Assembly: GCA_030248215.1 (NCBI GenBank)
Contig: JASANG010000753.1
Span: 656,773-720,772 of the forward strand
DNA length: 64,000 bases
Reading direction: 5' to 3'
Origin: Enoplolaimus lenunculus
Lineage: Eukaryota > Nematoda > Enoplea > Enoplida > Thoracostomopsidae
Shown here piece by piece: positions 1 through 12,353 of this stretch. Under the pieces are notes generated by a model that had not been told where the DNA came from, searched no databases, and was given only the letters and a program-made list of their open reading frames with translations. A program made the translations under genes and the position numbers. Position 1 is the first letter of the stretch. Every line of letters begins with the position of its first letter.

Positions 1-35
1 GTCCGGTTTATTGACTGAGGGATGACAAAAATTTT

Positions 36-213
36 GGCCAATGTTGCTTTAAGGGGTGTAACAGCAAGTTAACGGAATTCCTAAGCCTAAGCCTAAACCT
101 AAGCGTTGCAAAAATGTGTTCCTAAGTCTAAGCAGAAAATGTAATCTAGAATCTAAACCTACTCTTTCATAGACCCGCCAAAAACCTGGACGCCCCTTAA
201 AGTAACATAGGCC
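36..213 (+). mobile_element. family A MITE (subtype GGCCAATGTT), GCCTAA core
   Basis: Starts GGCCAATGTTGCTTTAAGGG and ends CCCTTAAAGTAACATAGGCC, with a short CCTAAG array and the subtype's TCTAGAAT block inside. 178 bp. Confidence 0.8.
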
Positions 214-674
214 AAAATTTTAGTAATGTAGAATTCTTTTAATATTGTCAAATTTTGGCCAAAATTACGAAAATCTTTTGGTGAGTGGGTGGCGGCGGTC
301 TCTGCTACACACCCCGCAATCCCTGCGCTGACGGATGTAGAAGCATTTTTTCAAAAGAGTAACTTGGAAGTCGTCCGTCCATCCGTCAGAGTGGATAAAT
401 CATATTTTGCAGCTGGTTCATTACCAAATTATAACGTTTAGTTTGTATTGTTCAAATCTCTTCTTACCCCTTGACAACTGCGAATCGAGTCAGGGTACCT
501 GCCTGCAGTTCGGTTTGGTATAAAAGTTTTTGTAAGAATTATGAGTTATTCTGTGTTTCGTCGTTTTTGTTTTGATTTTGTTGCTTTTATTAATGTTTTG
601 TTGCAAAATAATTCTGAATCGGTTTTTTCCGTTATTATCGATGTATGTAGGCAACCATCCAAATTGCATCAAAC

Positions 675-1410
675 CAGGGTGTAACTGGATATTCGTTTCC
701 GGTAAAAATTGGTGTCCGTTTTCGTTATAGAAATAACGTAAATTCTGTTAATTTTACGTTCAAAATTAGTTATGTATCACGTATATATCTCGCATCAGGG
801 TACAATCGGAGGTCCGGCTCCGGCTCGGGTAGAATTTTTTCCGGAGGTTCCGGCAATTTCGGTAGTAAAACTTTGCATAATTTTTCTAAATTTATCTGTT
901 TAGCGCGTTTTGGTTGACTTTTGTCACAATTTTCATTAAAGAATTGCCGAAATTTTGCAAAAAATAGCGTGAAACCAAACAACTTAACAAGATTTTGCAG
1001 ATATTGGCTAAAGTTATCTAATTAACCATCATTTTTACTACTTAATTACGTCTCACCTCCGGCTCCGGCATGTTTCGTTGACCTTCGGCTCTGGCTCCGG
1101 TATTTTTCACGTCCAGTTGCACCCTGTCTCGCATGTTCAGTTTATAGATTAACTGTAACTGCAAATGTTCGAAATGAAATAAAAATTGCGAAATTAATCC
1201 AAAATCTTAAAAAATTCAGTGAATCCGCCATTTTTTTCTTTAAATAAATTTTTCAATAACCGGTGAATATCTGCACGCTTCAATTGTGTAGGTATGCAGA
1301 AGAAAGTAACATTTTGGAAATTTTTATATTTCAATATCCGTTTTGCATTTCCGTTATTTTGACCGCTATCTGTTTCCGTTTTCGTTATTTTACTATCCGT
1401 TTACACCCTG
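675..1410 (+). mobile_element. hAT-like non-autonomous element (outer)
   Basis: Ends are CAGGGTGTAACTGGATATTC on the left and CTATCCGTTTACACCCTG on the right, imperfect inverted repeats starting CAGGGTG. Flanks CATCAAAC and TACCAAAC (6 of 8) may be an aged 8-bp target duplication. The 736-bp element has no transposase frame and is split by a second element at 796-1126. Related ends occur at 27344-27712, 31700-31980 and 40240-40335. Confidence 0.65.
796..1126 (+). mobile_element. hAT-like non-autonomous element with perfect 8-bp target duplication (nested)
   Basis: The element starts CAGGGTACAATCGGAGG and ends CCAGTTGCACCCTG. It is rich in CCGGCTCCGG near both ends. It is flanked on both sides by TCTCGCAT (788-795 and 1127-1134), an exact 8-bp duplication as hAT transposases make. 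It has no coding capacity. Confidence 0.85.
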
Positions 1411-1755
1411 TACCAAACTCCATGGTTTGCCTGATGTTTTGTATTCAAGCAATGTCAGATTTCTGTAATTAATATTGATGCAAGTTCGAGATTTGAGAAA
1501 ACGGGCGGATACCACTGTGGGTTAATAGTTCCTGACAAGTCGTGTTATGCACCGAAACTTTCGAAATTTTGAATGAATTTCGTAATTATTTATTTCGTAT
1601 CAAACAATTGCACCATATCTGCAATGAAAAATTACGAGATATTTACGTGATTTATAACTGATTTTGAACATAAAAGTGAACACGAATTTTTACCGGAAAC
1701 GGAAATCGTTATCCGGTTTCATACTGCCCAGACCCTCTCGCTACCCGCTCTGATT

Positions 1756-2507
1756 CGGGATTTACGTTAAAACTGGGACAGCATGGGACATGCTTTGTCC
1801 CACGTTGATTCCACATCAAATATAGCATTGGTAAACCAAATATAAGGTCAACAGACAACAACTGAATATCATTACCACACTCATATATACAAACCCCTGC
1901 TCTAGTATCAACTAAACAGACATGTATGCTAGTGTCATATGATATCAGAGAACATTATAGTGAATATCATATGATATTTCCAATTTAGTGCAAATATATA
2001 CATAAACGGACAGCTGTATAACAACATATGACACTCTGCGGACAATGATAACTGCTACTAAGCTCTTTGCTGGACTACTATAAAGCGCCATATCGAATTC
2101 TTCTGAGTACTCAAAATGACGCAATAATTAATTTTATGCTGAATATATCAGACGGTTGAACTAAAGCTTAGATACTTAAGGTTTCTTACACACGTCTTTT
2201 GAGTCCGCCTGCGAATGTTATATGATATGTCTTGTCTGTCAATATCATGACATTCGGCATAAACAATGCCTAAAAAATGTAATACATACGCAGACACCTG
2301 CCAAATTGTAATATGAGGCCGATAGGCAACAAGGGGAATGTCATATGACATCAACATACAAAGGTCTGATCCGGTTATGGTATTTAGCAGACAAGTGCGG
2401 TTTTTTACAATGTGATATAGGGTTACTAACCAGGACCAAATGCGACCCAATATTTTGATAGGAACAAATCGTGTCCCACGCTGCCCAAGTTTTAACGTGA
2501 ACCCCGC
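1756..2507. mobile_element. family K element with terminal repeats and ATATCATATGATAT palindromes
   Basis: Inverted ends CGGGATTTACGTTAAAACTG and CAAGTTTTAACGTGAACCCC then GC, continuing into GGGACA and TGTCCC. The interior holds several ATATCATATGATAT-like palindromes. 752 bp, no coding capacity. A partial relative is at 51820-52110. Confidence 0.7.
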
Positions 2508-2865
2508 ATGTAGTGAACGAAAACGTCTTCAGAGCGGCGAACGGCGTCCTTTCGTTCCTTTATAAGTTGCGACCTTGTTATTGTTGCTATCGGCGCTATG
2601 CAAGTGTGTACCCCAGACAAAATATTATTTAAGCATTCTAAAGCCAACAACTGTGAATTTAAATAATTAACAATACAAAATTGAAAATTTAGAAGATATC
2701 TGGTCATTTAATATTATTTTTCGCCAAAATTCTTCTGACGGCGGCTTACGCTCCTATGCTGCTAATCTGACCTCATTTGTACCTGCCCTCTCTGTTTTGA
2801 TCCGAACCGAATGCGATAATCTAACGACACTAGCTTAAAAAGACGATCATACAATAACCAAAAAT

Positions 2866-2877
2866 AATATATATATA

Positions 2878-2916
<39 letters not shown>
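2866..2916. repeat. TA dinucleotide tract
   Basis: About 50 bases of almost pure TATATA with a single TTTA interruption. Confidence 0.95.
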
Positions 2917-2919
<3 letters not shown>

Positions 2920-3479
2920 CCTAATAAAATTTGAGAACCTTTATTGTCTGCGGCTATGACTCTATTTTTCACAGTTTCGTTGTTTTGATTGTTAAATTAA
3001 TATATTTTAAAGGTTGTTTAAAATTTCAACTGAACAGAACAACAAATGATTTACCCTATTCAATCCACCATTGTGGCTCTGATCAAAGATAAAATTTTGT
3101 AGCAAATAATTTTGTTAATATTGCGACAGCTGAGCGCTAATTAAATTCGGTTTTAATCAGTGTAGCTTCGACCAAACACGGTAAACGTGTTAGTTTCTGA
3201 TTGGTTCGTGACGATTGAAAAATTTATTCAGGTTTGCAAAATGTTCTAATTTAAATTTAGTCGTACTCTTTAGATTTCACTCAAGCTACAAGCGAACGAT
3301 GTTTACACTGTGTAGCCGCAGAAGTGACCAATTAGTCGGACAACCATAAAGATAAAATTACAGCAAGGAATTTGGCCTGGAGGTACGAAATTGCAATAGG
3401 GTGCCACGTGAAGCAATCCCCCGAACCTCACGATTGGGATATATGGGATATACCTGTAGTCCTGCACATGATCATTAAA

Positions 3480-3625
3480 ATACTGGCGCGGGGGCTTTTA
3501 TCGTCCCTGCGAAAATATTGCCACCCTTTGAAAATTTTCAACCTTGCTTGTAAACCATTGAAAACCCTTGTATGTCTCTCCTGAAAAGTGTTTAGCCCCG
3601 TAGCAAGGTCAGCTGACTACGGGCC
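3480..3625 (+). mobile_element. family D element (GGCCCGTAGCC)
   Basis: GAAAATTTTCAACCTTGCTT and AGCAAGGTCAGCTGACTACG then GGCC at the right. The left end is worn. Confidence 0.6.
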
Positions 3626-3731
3626 TGATTCTCGCTCGAGTCACTCGCATAGTTTCATTCACAATGTTTGTCGTCTCTGTCTTGGTTTCGTGATTTCTAT
3701 AACGGTTTTTTCATCATCCTAAAACTGTCGG

Positions 3732-3944
3732 TACACTGTAAAAAACACTGAGTCAAATTGACTCTCTCCGAAACAGGCTCTACGGGACTACACAAACTGA
3801 GTCAAATTCGACTCCACCAGAGTCAAACGTGCGACTTAGTGAGTTGAATTTGACTCTGGTGGAGTTGAATTTAACTCAGTTTGTGTAGTCCCGTAGAGCC
3901 TATTTCGGAGAGAGTCAATTTGACTCACCATTTTTTGCAGTGTA
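3732..3944. mobile_element. family B foldback MITE (TACACTG...GCAAAAAATGG)
   Basis: Two inverted arms of roughly 100 bp face each other. Ends TACACTGTAAAAAACACTGA and CACCATTTTTTGCAGTGTA, each with GAGTCAAATTGACTCTCTCC. The loop is GAGTCAAACGTGCGACTTAG. No coding capacity. TA at both ends suggests a mariner-type TA target. Confidence 0.85.
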
Positions 3945-4168
3945 ACGCAAAAACGTTTGGGGTCGATAGAATACATTTAATGCGAATAATTCGTCTAATG
4001 TCTGGTTCGTTTCGTTCTCGAGGTTTTCTTCACTATTCCTATTATTCATCTGGTTCGACTGGCCTTAATATTTTGGATGTTCATGCCGCAATACGCCAAA
4101 AGCCGATATGGGCGAAACCAAAAAAACTAACTGTTCACTGAGCTGATACTAAACCAAAAGTTTGCAAC

Positions 4169-4340
4169 GGGCCCGTAGCCAAGGAAGGGCCAGGGGGATC
4201 AGCCCCCTGGAGGAATTTTGGTCGCCCGTGCTGGAGAATTTTCAACCTTGCTTGTGACTCGTTCAAAGCCATTGAATGCCCGTCATGGAAAGTTTTCAAC
4301 CCCCCCCCTCCTTGCAAGGTGAGTTAGCTACTTGCTTGCA
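4169..4340 (+). mobile_element. family D element
   Basis: GGGCCCGTAGCCAAGGAAGG opens it. GAGAATTTTCAACCTTGCTT and TGCAAGGTGAGTTAGCTACT close it. Confidence 0.75.
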
Positions 4341-4662
4341 TTACAATCAGATTTAGTACTAAAATTGCGTTTGGCTTTTCGCTCGTTTCGTTTTCGAGGT
4401 TTTTTGAGCTGCAACATACTTCAAAATTTTTCCGGTCTTTCCGCTGAGATTGTGTGCTGGGTGTTCTGTTTTAATAAAAGTATTACACATATGTGAAATT
4501 TGAAAGAAAACGGATAGCGTCACACTGTAGTTGGCCCCCAGCAAGTTTGCACCCAACGCGCCACCTAGAGCCCGGTTGAGACGATCCTATCCCTAGATTC
4601 AGAGTTTCCACCCTGGAATAGTCTACAAGTAACAGTGAAGTATGTTGGCGTGTAAGGTTTAG

Positions 4663-4846
4663 GGTGGCGCTATATCAGTCGTCCGGTGTCGTCCGGAGCC
4701 GGCCGTTACCATACGGTATCGTACATGAGTAATTCACGTACGATCCACTATGTGACCGACAGTGACGGTCGGTGTCCTACGACAAACGTACGGTGACGGA
4801 CGGCGACGGCCGGCGCCGGACGTCATCAAAAGTACAGCGCCACCGT
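4663..4846. mobile_element. family I foldback (AGGGTGGCGCTATA)
   Basis: AGGGTGGCGCTATATCAGTC opens and GTCATCAAAAGTACAGCGCC then ACC closes. Inside, GTACGGTATCGTAC-type palindromes. Confidence 0.7.
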
Positions 4847-5442
4847 TATCCGGTTAAATTCGGCAGGTTTTTTGCAATTGTAATGTTTCAGAGTTTAATT
4901 TAAATTGTTTTCCGCTGCATATTTTATGATTACTTTACAGGCACATTTTTTTACATTTTATAGCAAATAAATGAAAAATATCGTGTATTGGCAGTATTAT
5001 TATTTGCGGTTTCTGCGCTTCTGTTTGAATGTTTTTCGTTCGCCAACTGTTGTTACAATAAAATCATGACAACAAAACAATTTTGAGACATCCTGGAGAC
5101 CGTCTGTTTTAAAATGAGTCAAATTTTCGGGATATAGATTTTAAAATGCATTTTCGTTTAATATTTGGTCGCCAGTGGCGTGTGCAGAAGGATGGGCCCA
5201 AGGGGTGTGGACCCACCACTGCTCATAAGACCGAGTTTAAAATGAAGCTATGTGAACTATAGTTAATAAATGCAGTAATAGCAATTATATGTTTGATCGC
5301 ATAACTGTCACTCAACCCCACGTTATGATCTCCCTGGAGCCACCCATTCTATTTTTTGCACATACCCCTGGGACGTGTAGCTATTTTTTTGATATTTGGC
5401 TTTGCTGTCTTCTATAAAAAATTTTCTGGTCGCTGTGCTTAG

Positions 5443-5678
5443 TACACTGCAAAAAATCGTGAGTCAAATTGATTCTTTCCGAAAGACGCTTTTCCGGACT
5501 ACACAAACTGAGTCAAAATTCGACTCCGCCAGAGTTAAATTCGATTCCGCCGGAGTCAAATGTGCGACATAGTGAGTCGAATTTGACTCTGGTGGAGTCG
5601 AATTTTGTCCCAGTTTGTGTAGTCCGGAAAAGCTTACGTCAGAGACAGTCAATTTGACTCACAATTGTTTGCAGTGTA
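5443..5678. mobile_element. family B foldback MITE
   Basis: Ends TACACTGCAAAAAATCGTGA and CACAATTGTTTGCAGTGTA. Centre GAGTCAAATGTGCGACATAG. Confidence 0.85.
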
Positions 5679-5693
5679 TTAGTAAAGCTTTAA

Positions 5694-5831
5694 TACACTA
5701 CAAGGTGAGTCAAATTGACTCTCTCCGAAATAGGCTCTATGACACTGCACAAAGTGAGTCAAATTCGAATCCACCGGAATCAAAGCCTATTTCGGAAAGA
5801 GTCAATTTGACTCACCATTTTTTGCAGTGTA
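5694..5831. mobile_element. family B foldback MITE, centre deleted
   Basis: Ends TACACTACAAGGTGAGTC and CACCATTTTTTGCAGTGTA. Only 138 bp, 16 bp after the preceding copy. Confidence 0.8.
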
Positions 5832-6404
5832 GCAATCATTCTGAATACGGACGTACCCAGTATTTCATATCGGTGGGGGTATATTTTCGTGTAAAAAATT
5901 GTTGTGTCCAGTAGAGACATCGAACGAGAACATACGTCAGTGATCTGGCTAGGTATTCGAATGCATTTAAAACCTGTTATTTTTCGTTTCTGCAAAAATT
6001 TGGCCGGATTATATCCCTTTGTCACCCCCGTGTATGAGCCTCTATCGCTGAGTGGTCGGTCATTTCCGGGTTTATAAAACCCTGCTTTGTTTTCAAGAGC
6101 CCTTGGTGCGCCAGGGACAGTTGAGCTGTTCACAATTCTCGGGCACCAAAATGGAATTTTATGGTGCCATACACAGAGTTTACACCAAATGTCGCGGTTG
6201 TCCACAGTGAATAACTCGATACAGACCAGTGTAGAGTTTTTGTTAGGTAATAAAGGTGGTTTGTGGGAATTTTCGCTACAAATCAAATGTGAATCACATT
6301 TGAACCAGAATGATTTTTGTTCTATTGAATTTAACTCTTACCGACTTATTTACACAGGATAATGCTTAGGTTTACGCTGAGGTAAGTTTAGACTTAACCA
6401 TAAG

Positions 6405-6605
6405 TACACTGCAAAAAATAGTGCGGCAAATTGGCTCTCTCCGAAATAGGCTCTACATGACAACACATATTGAGTCAAAATCGACTACGTCAAAGTCAAA
6501 TTCGACTCACTGAGCCGCAGTGGAGTCGAATTTGGCTCAGTATGTGTAGTCCCGTATAGCCTCTTTCGGAAAGAGTCAAGTTGACTCACCAGTTTTTGCA
6601 GTGTA
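6405..6605. mobile_element. family B foldback MITE
   Basis: Ends TACACTGCAAAAAATAGTGC and CACCAGTTTTTGCAGTGTA with GACTCACTGAGCCGCAG at the centre. Confidence 0.85.
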
Positions 6606-6865
6606 AATACCATTTCTCGCAAACCTAAACCTAAGCCTGAGTCTAAAGCCTAATCCTGTAGAAAAAGTGAACGGGAACCACGGAACTGTCTCGTTCATCT
6701 CAATAGAATTCGGCCTCCCACGGAAATGTTTATTACACTTTCAGGGTCTGAGTGAAATTCTGGTCACAACTTATAATCATTGTGTTGGCATCGGTCAACT
6801 CAATGACTTGAGTACCAAAACGCGGGCTCATATTTATTATAGGGGTATGTCTACTGGAGACATGG

Positions 6866-7030
6866 GTGACCCTGTAGCCAAGGGAAAGACATCCGGCTAA
6901 GCGCCCTTTGAAAAATGTTAGCACCCCTAGAAAATTTTAAACTTTGCTTGTAAGTCAACGAATATCCTTGAGTGCACCTCCTGATAATTTTTAGCGCCCC
7001 TATCAAGGTGAGCTGGATACGAGCTTGGAC
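6866..7030 (+). mobile_element. family D element
   Basis: CCTGTAGCCAAGGGAAAGAC to ATCAAGGTGAGCTGGATACG. Same internal order as the copy at 4169. Confidence 0.7.
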
Positions 7031-7053
7031 AGGGGGACATAGGGACCCTTTAA

Positions 7054-7312
7054 CTCATATAGTATACTATGAGCAGCTAAATACAAATGATAAATCAGCA
7101 ACACAGACACTGTGAGCAGTGTTTAATAAATTCTAACATATGTGCAGTGCAAAATCTCTACAGGACGTCAGAGACTCCTCGGGCTTGAGCGTCAAGCTCC
7201 TATAGCTCAGTGGTCGTCGTAAACGCCTCCCACCCGAGAGACTGGGAATCGAATCATAAGTACCTTGAAAGCCCATCTCACTTGAAATTGAAAATATTCA
7301 TGTGAGAAAGGG
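7054..7312 (+). mobile_element. family E: TTAA-flanked element with tRNA-like core
   Basis: Right end ATGTGAGAAAGGG followed by TTAA. TTAA also precedes the left end. The core has an A box (TAGCTCAGTGG) in TCCTATAGCTCAGTGG and a B-box-like stretch (GGGAATCGAATC). 259 bp. Confidence 0.75.
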
Positions 7313-7389
7313 TTAATTGAAAAATTCTCAGTTAGTATCTTTAATGGAAAAATTTTCAGTTAGTATCTCTAATAACAGAAAACTTTAAG

Positions 7390-7975
7390 CCACTCTGGAT
7401 TCTCAATCCGAGTGGAGCTGACTCCGGTGGAGTTGACTAAATTGATCCAAATTGAGGTGAATCAACTCAAAATTGTGAGTTCTGATAGTTCTAACTCAGA
7501 CTGAGTGGTTCAACTCATTCTGAATTGATTTCAACTCACTGAAATTTACAGAGTAGGTTGTGCGTGGTGCAAAATATATCCGTTGTGTTGTTGCCCTACC
7601 CCTACACTTCCGAGGGCAGGGTCGATATAAAATATAATACACTTGAAGCATATGAAAAATAATAATCATTTTCGAGAATTAGTATATATACTTTCTGAGT
7701 TTGCGCAAATTTCAATCCCCCCATTCTAAAACTGGTGGGTAGACAAAAAACGCAACTCACGCTGACTACATTCTTTTGTACACGGAATGGTATGTTCTGT
7801 TGCAAACACAGTGTAAATTCCAATGAGTTGATTAATCAATTCAGCTAGCGAGTTGGTTATTTCTGAATTAATACCAGTAAACATTAACTCACTCTCAGTT
7901 GCTCATTAATTGACTCAGAATGAACTGAATCAACTCATTCTGAATTAAAATCAACTCATTGAAACTTACAGTGCA
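7390..7975. mobile_element. family C elements (CACTGTAAATTCC ends), two adjoining partial copies
   Basis: Runs of GAGTTGA, TCAACTCA and GAATTGTGAGTTCTGATAGT end in TCACTGAAATTTACAG at about 7548. CAGTGTAAATTCCAATGAGT starts a second copy at about 7807, ending near AAACTTACAGTGCA. Confidence 0.6.
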
Positions 7976-8317
7976 CTCATGTTCAAAGTGGTCATTAACC
8001 ACTCTTGTTTCAATTATTGCCAAGAGGTTGTATGGCTTTGTATGTTTTGGCCAACTCAAAATTTTTTCGGTTTTGCCCAACCGAACTGTGGTTTTTAGCG
8101 TAAAACATCGTTAAGTTTATTTACTTTCAAATATTCGATATTGAATGTAATTTGAACCTTGTATCTCCTGAGTGTAAAATTGTATGTCTTGGTTTGGTTT
8201 CAATTATTGAAACGACATTTTCAATATTCAAGTTTTACACCGGAATGTATCGGAATGCAAGAGCGTTTACAGTCCAAAGTGGTTGCTATAGCTATATTTA
8301 CATTAACATTCTTTAAT

Positions 8318-8527
8318 GTACACGGTAAATACTGATGAGAGTTGAATAATTGTCAACTAAGAGAGAAAATTAGTTTATTTCTGAGTTAATAGCAATAAAT
8401 ATTAGTTCACTTTAGAACTGATTTAGAATTTTGAGTTCTGAAAGACGTAATTCAAACGTCAGACTTGTGTATGGATTCAACTCATTCTGAGTTAAAATTA
8501 ACTCACTGGAATGATATACAGTGTACG
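8318..8527. mobile_element. family C element
   Basis: Opens near TACACGGTAAATACTGATGA and closes CACTGGAATGATATACAGTG. Internal AGAGAAAATTAGTTTATTTC and GAGTTCTGAAAGACGTAATT are family landmarks. Confidence 0.65.
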
Positions 8528-8619
8528 CAGTTCAACAAAGCGCTGTATAGTGTTTTTTAGAAAAAACTTAATAACACAAACAAATAGTGTCCAAGAGGCG
8601 TAATAGTGGCATGCATAAG

Positions 8620-8876
8620 CACACTTTAAATTCTAATGAGAGTTGATTGATCAATTCAGCTAGGAAATTAATAGTTACTTATGAGTTAAACTCAGCAAAC
8701 ATTAACTCATTCAGAGTTGAGCTGATTCTCACTGTGAGTTAATTTCGAACGAGCTGACTAATTAACTCGTAATGAGTTGAGTCAACTCAGATTTTTTAGT
8801 TCTGACCGCCTAGCTCAGACTGAATGGAGTCAGCTTATTCTAAGATAAAATCAGCTTACTGAAATTTACAGTAAGC
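8620..8876. mobile_element. family C element
   Basis: ACACTTTAAATTCTAATGAG to CTTACTGAAATTTACAGT. Internal GTTAATTTCGAACGAGCTGA. Confidence 0.7.
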
Positions 8877-9836
8877 AGTGTCTACATTATACAAATTTTG
8901 TCATGACGTGGTGTAGGCTATGGTCGTCTGGACCCATTGTCTCCCTGACGACCCTAGAGCTTATTCGCGATTTTTTCAATATTTTAAGCGTATATAAGCA
9001 TTAAAAAACGTTTTGACGTACACCATTTTTAGCTGATCCGTGCGTCAGTCTGTCACGAAAATTTTGTTGAATTTTTAGCTGTCAGTGTTTTACTGACACT
9101 CGTTTGCAGTTCTTGTGTGCCATGCAGGGTCGTATAAAAATGACCGTGTAAGGGGTTAATATATCTCGTTCCGAAATTTCCGAACACATAGGATTGAAGC
9201 ACTTTTAACTGGACTTAGAATAACTTTCTAGATGTTTAAAGGTTAAAATTTTTTATGGTTAAAGTATACCCTCGAGAAATATCGTTCTGGTTACGCCACT
9301 TGTGCCGCGTGGGTTCAAATCCGATTCGAGCGGCTAGAACTCAGCCTGGGGGGGTGGTTATAATGCAGAACCTCTCCCCCCTGTTGGGTAATTTTGTAAA
9401 ATAATTTTTAGATACTGGTTAAGTTTGTAACATAAGAAATTTTGCCTTCGAAATTTTAATATAGCTTAACCTCGCTTGCTCTAAAATCCTGGTTATGCCC
9501 ATGATTCGTGGGTGCAGACGGTGCCCTGAAATTTAAGGAGAGAACTTTCAAGGTTGACAGCGCAGCGTTTTGACCGATTAGGTCAAAATGTTATGCCCCA
9601 GCAAATATTCTTTTTGACATGTTTATGTAATTTTTGGTAGACTTTGGTTTAACGGCTTGTATGGTTACAGTTTGAGCTGTGGGTGGAGTTATTTTTTAAT
9701 GCTGAGTAAATTGAAATACTCTTTGATTTTTCAATCTTTAAATTTGAATACCAACGTGAACTACGATTGAAACTTTGGTTACCGTTCAACTGCATTTTGA
9801 AGTACCCTGTGCAATATAAACAATCCTCAATAGTGC

Positions 9837-10039
9837 GGTCAATGTAAAGAACAAAGGCGGAACATAATTTTATATGCATACTCCTGAGCCTAAGCCTAAG
9901 CCTAAGCGTAAGCGTCAGAATGAGCATATTTCTACGCCTAAGCCTAAGCCTAAGCCAAAGCAAAAAATAGTCTAAAGCTTAAGCTAACTCTATTGCAGTC
10001 CCACAGAAAAACGTTCCGTCCTTGATCTTTACTTGAGCC
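9837..10039 (+). mobile_element. family A MITE (subtype AATGTAAAGAACAGGGGCGG)
   Basis: Left end GGTCAATGTAAAGAACA, right end TTCCGTCCTTGATCTTTAC then TTGAGCC. CCTAAG array and the conserved AGTCTAAAGCTTAAGCT block lie between. Confidence 0.75.
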
Positions 10040-10797
10040 ACACTGCTGGTAAACATGGCACAAGATTGGCTGAACGCGTTAAAAAATTTAAACTTTGTCA
10101 CACGGTAGCAGTATACCAGTAATTATTTATTAGTTTTTAATAGGAAATAGAACAACGCAATTAATTCTACTCAAAACGCTGAGTTCATTTCAATACATTC
10201 ATAACTTGGTACACATTTATAAGACACAAATTGCTTACTTTCAACACTTAATTGTCTTAAATTTAAAAACTGTTTGGGGTCGGGTTTAATGTATGTCAAC
10301 TGGTTCGTTCGTTTCGATTCTTAAAGACACTAGTCGAAATAAACGCGTAATTCAGGTTAAACTGATGCTAACATAACTGATATATGTGCGCCTTGGACGT
10401 GTCTTAGGTTGTAAACTCGGCGATTTAGCTGAGTTTCAGCACACTGAATCGAACTTTGCATTGTGGATAAATCTTTATAATTATGATGTATTCAAAATTT
10501 GGTAAAATGATAACGTAAATTTTCTCATCTTCAATTTTGAAATGACAACACAATTCTGGATACGTTTTTCAGGAAATTTTTTTAAAATTTCAGGTTTGGA
10601 ATACAAGACAAATGTGTCCGGAGGCTGATACAATACAAATGTCTTAAGATTCAGACAATATTTCTTTTAATACAAGACAAATTGTTTTGTGTACACAAAA
10701 ATTAGGCTTACAGAACTCTGTCTCGTTATAATTATATTAGTGCAGTAATTTCCCGTGGAATAACATGTTTTTCGTTAGCTTTACTGTTATCGACTAG

Positions 10798-10993
10798 GGC
10801 CCACGTATAGAACAGAGCCAGATCGTTTTCCGGAGGGGCTATAATAGAGTCAGTTTAAGCTTTAGACTATTTTTTGCTTAGACTTTGGTTTAGGCTTAGG
10901 CTTGTGCTCATCTATACGCTTAGGCTTAGGCTTAGGCTTTAGGCTGAGTAATATGCTTATACTACGGTACCGGCCCTGTTCTATACGCGGGCC
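10798..10993 (-). mobile_element. family A MITE (subtype CCATGTATAGAACAGGGCC)
   Basis: Ends are GGCCCACGTATAGAACAGAG and CCGGCCCTGTTCTATACGCG then GGCC. The core has TTAGGC hexamers and GTCAGTTTAAGCTTTAGAC. Confidence 0.8.
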
Positions 10994-12353
10994 TCGATAG
11001 GCGAGGGTTATTTTGTTGTCAAGCCTACAAAATGCTGCTTGTAGTTCGAAAACTAACTACGAAAGCGTTTCAGGCTTTTTCTGCGGCAACAACAAAATAA
11101 TTTGCCTGTACTTAGAGTCATTTTTGCTGACATTTTCGTTGTGATACCGGAACTAATTTGTCCCTACAATTTTCACTGTATAACCATTGTCAAATTTTTG
11201 ACAGACCACAGGAATTTCATTTCGGAAGGGTATATTAACGTTTAAGTAAAAGCTTTTGACAAGAACCAACGTTGCGAACGAGACTATAAATTTGACTGTT
11301 AGTATCCAGCACAGGTTTTTTAAACCTATTAAAAGCGACTTGGTGTTGTCTTGTCAGAAATTTCGGGGTCATAACCCATTTATCTTCCTTAAAATACCAG
11401 CCATATGACACAACTGTTACAGGAAACTCTTAAAGTTTTACAAGGTTAAAAGTACAGCCAATGAGAAATTACGTGTAATTTATCAAAATTATAGATTTAT
11501 ACAATTCTACAGTTGACTAAAAATGTTTCTAAGTTAGCGTTGACAGTACTTTTGCGTTAAAATTCTTCACGGCTCTTGTAAACTTTCCACCCCAGACACG
11601 CTTAGACTCAGGCTTTCGCTTAGGTTAAATGCTTGCTTATACCTAAAGCCTAAGATTTTGCCTAAACCTTAATATCCTTAAATATGCGTAAAAGCAACGA
11701 AGTGTACATGAGCCTTTATATTCGTTTCAAAACCTAAACTGTTGATAGATGCTGCACACACAGTTATTAATCCCATCCGATACTCTGAATGAGTTCTGCC
11801 TTATAGTTCTAATGCTAATCAGACTAAATGTTGTGTTTACTCTGCGTTTGAAATTTTAATAAGCCAAAATTCAATTTTTAAATTTTATTCAAAAGATATT
11901 CAAACTCATAGTTCCATGAAATGAAATATTAATAATGGCCTGATTCGAACAAATATAGGCACAAATATCGAAAAATATATAGCGAGAGCGTGGCAGAAGC
12001 GGTTAATCACGACCCTGCGGCCCTTATGGCGGCGGAATCGTTTGAGACTTGGCGTAAAAAGCTGTAACTACGAAAGCCACACAGTTGTTATCGAGCACAG
12101 ATTAATTGTATAGATTTTGCAGAACGTTTCATAACGAACAACATTTTCGATTATAATAATTTTAGAAAAATGCATTTCTGCGAACACAAATGTGCAATAT
12201 TAATTATTAGCTAAGTATTAATTTTGCCAAACTTTTATAATTTTGTCGCTCAGAAAAATTGTGCAATTCAGAGAGCATTGGCTAAGCTGGTTCACAACCG
12301 TTTGATATTCTACTCGCAAAAGTCTACGCTAGCATATTAATTAATTTTTGCAT

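Noticed and set aside
5780-6286. 168-residue minus-strand frame
   Set aside because: Part of it runs through a family B arm, the rest has no family resemblance or splice logic, and composition is like the intergenic DNA.
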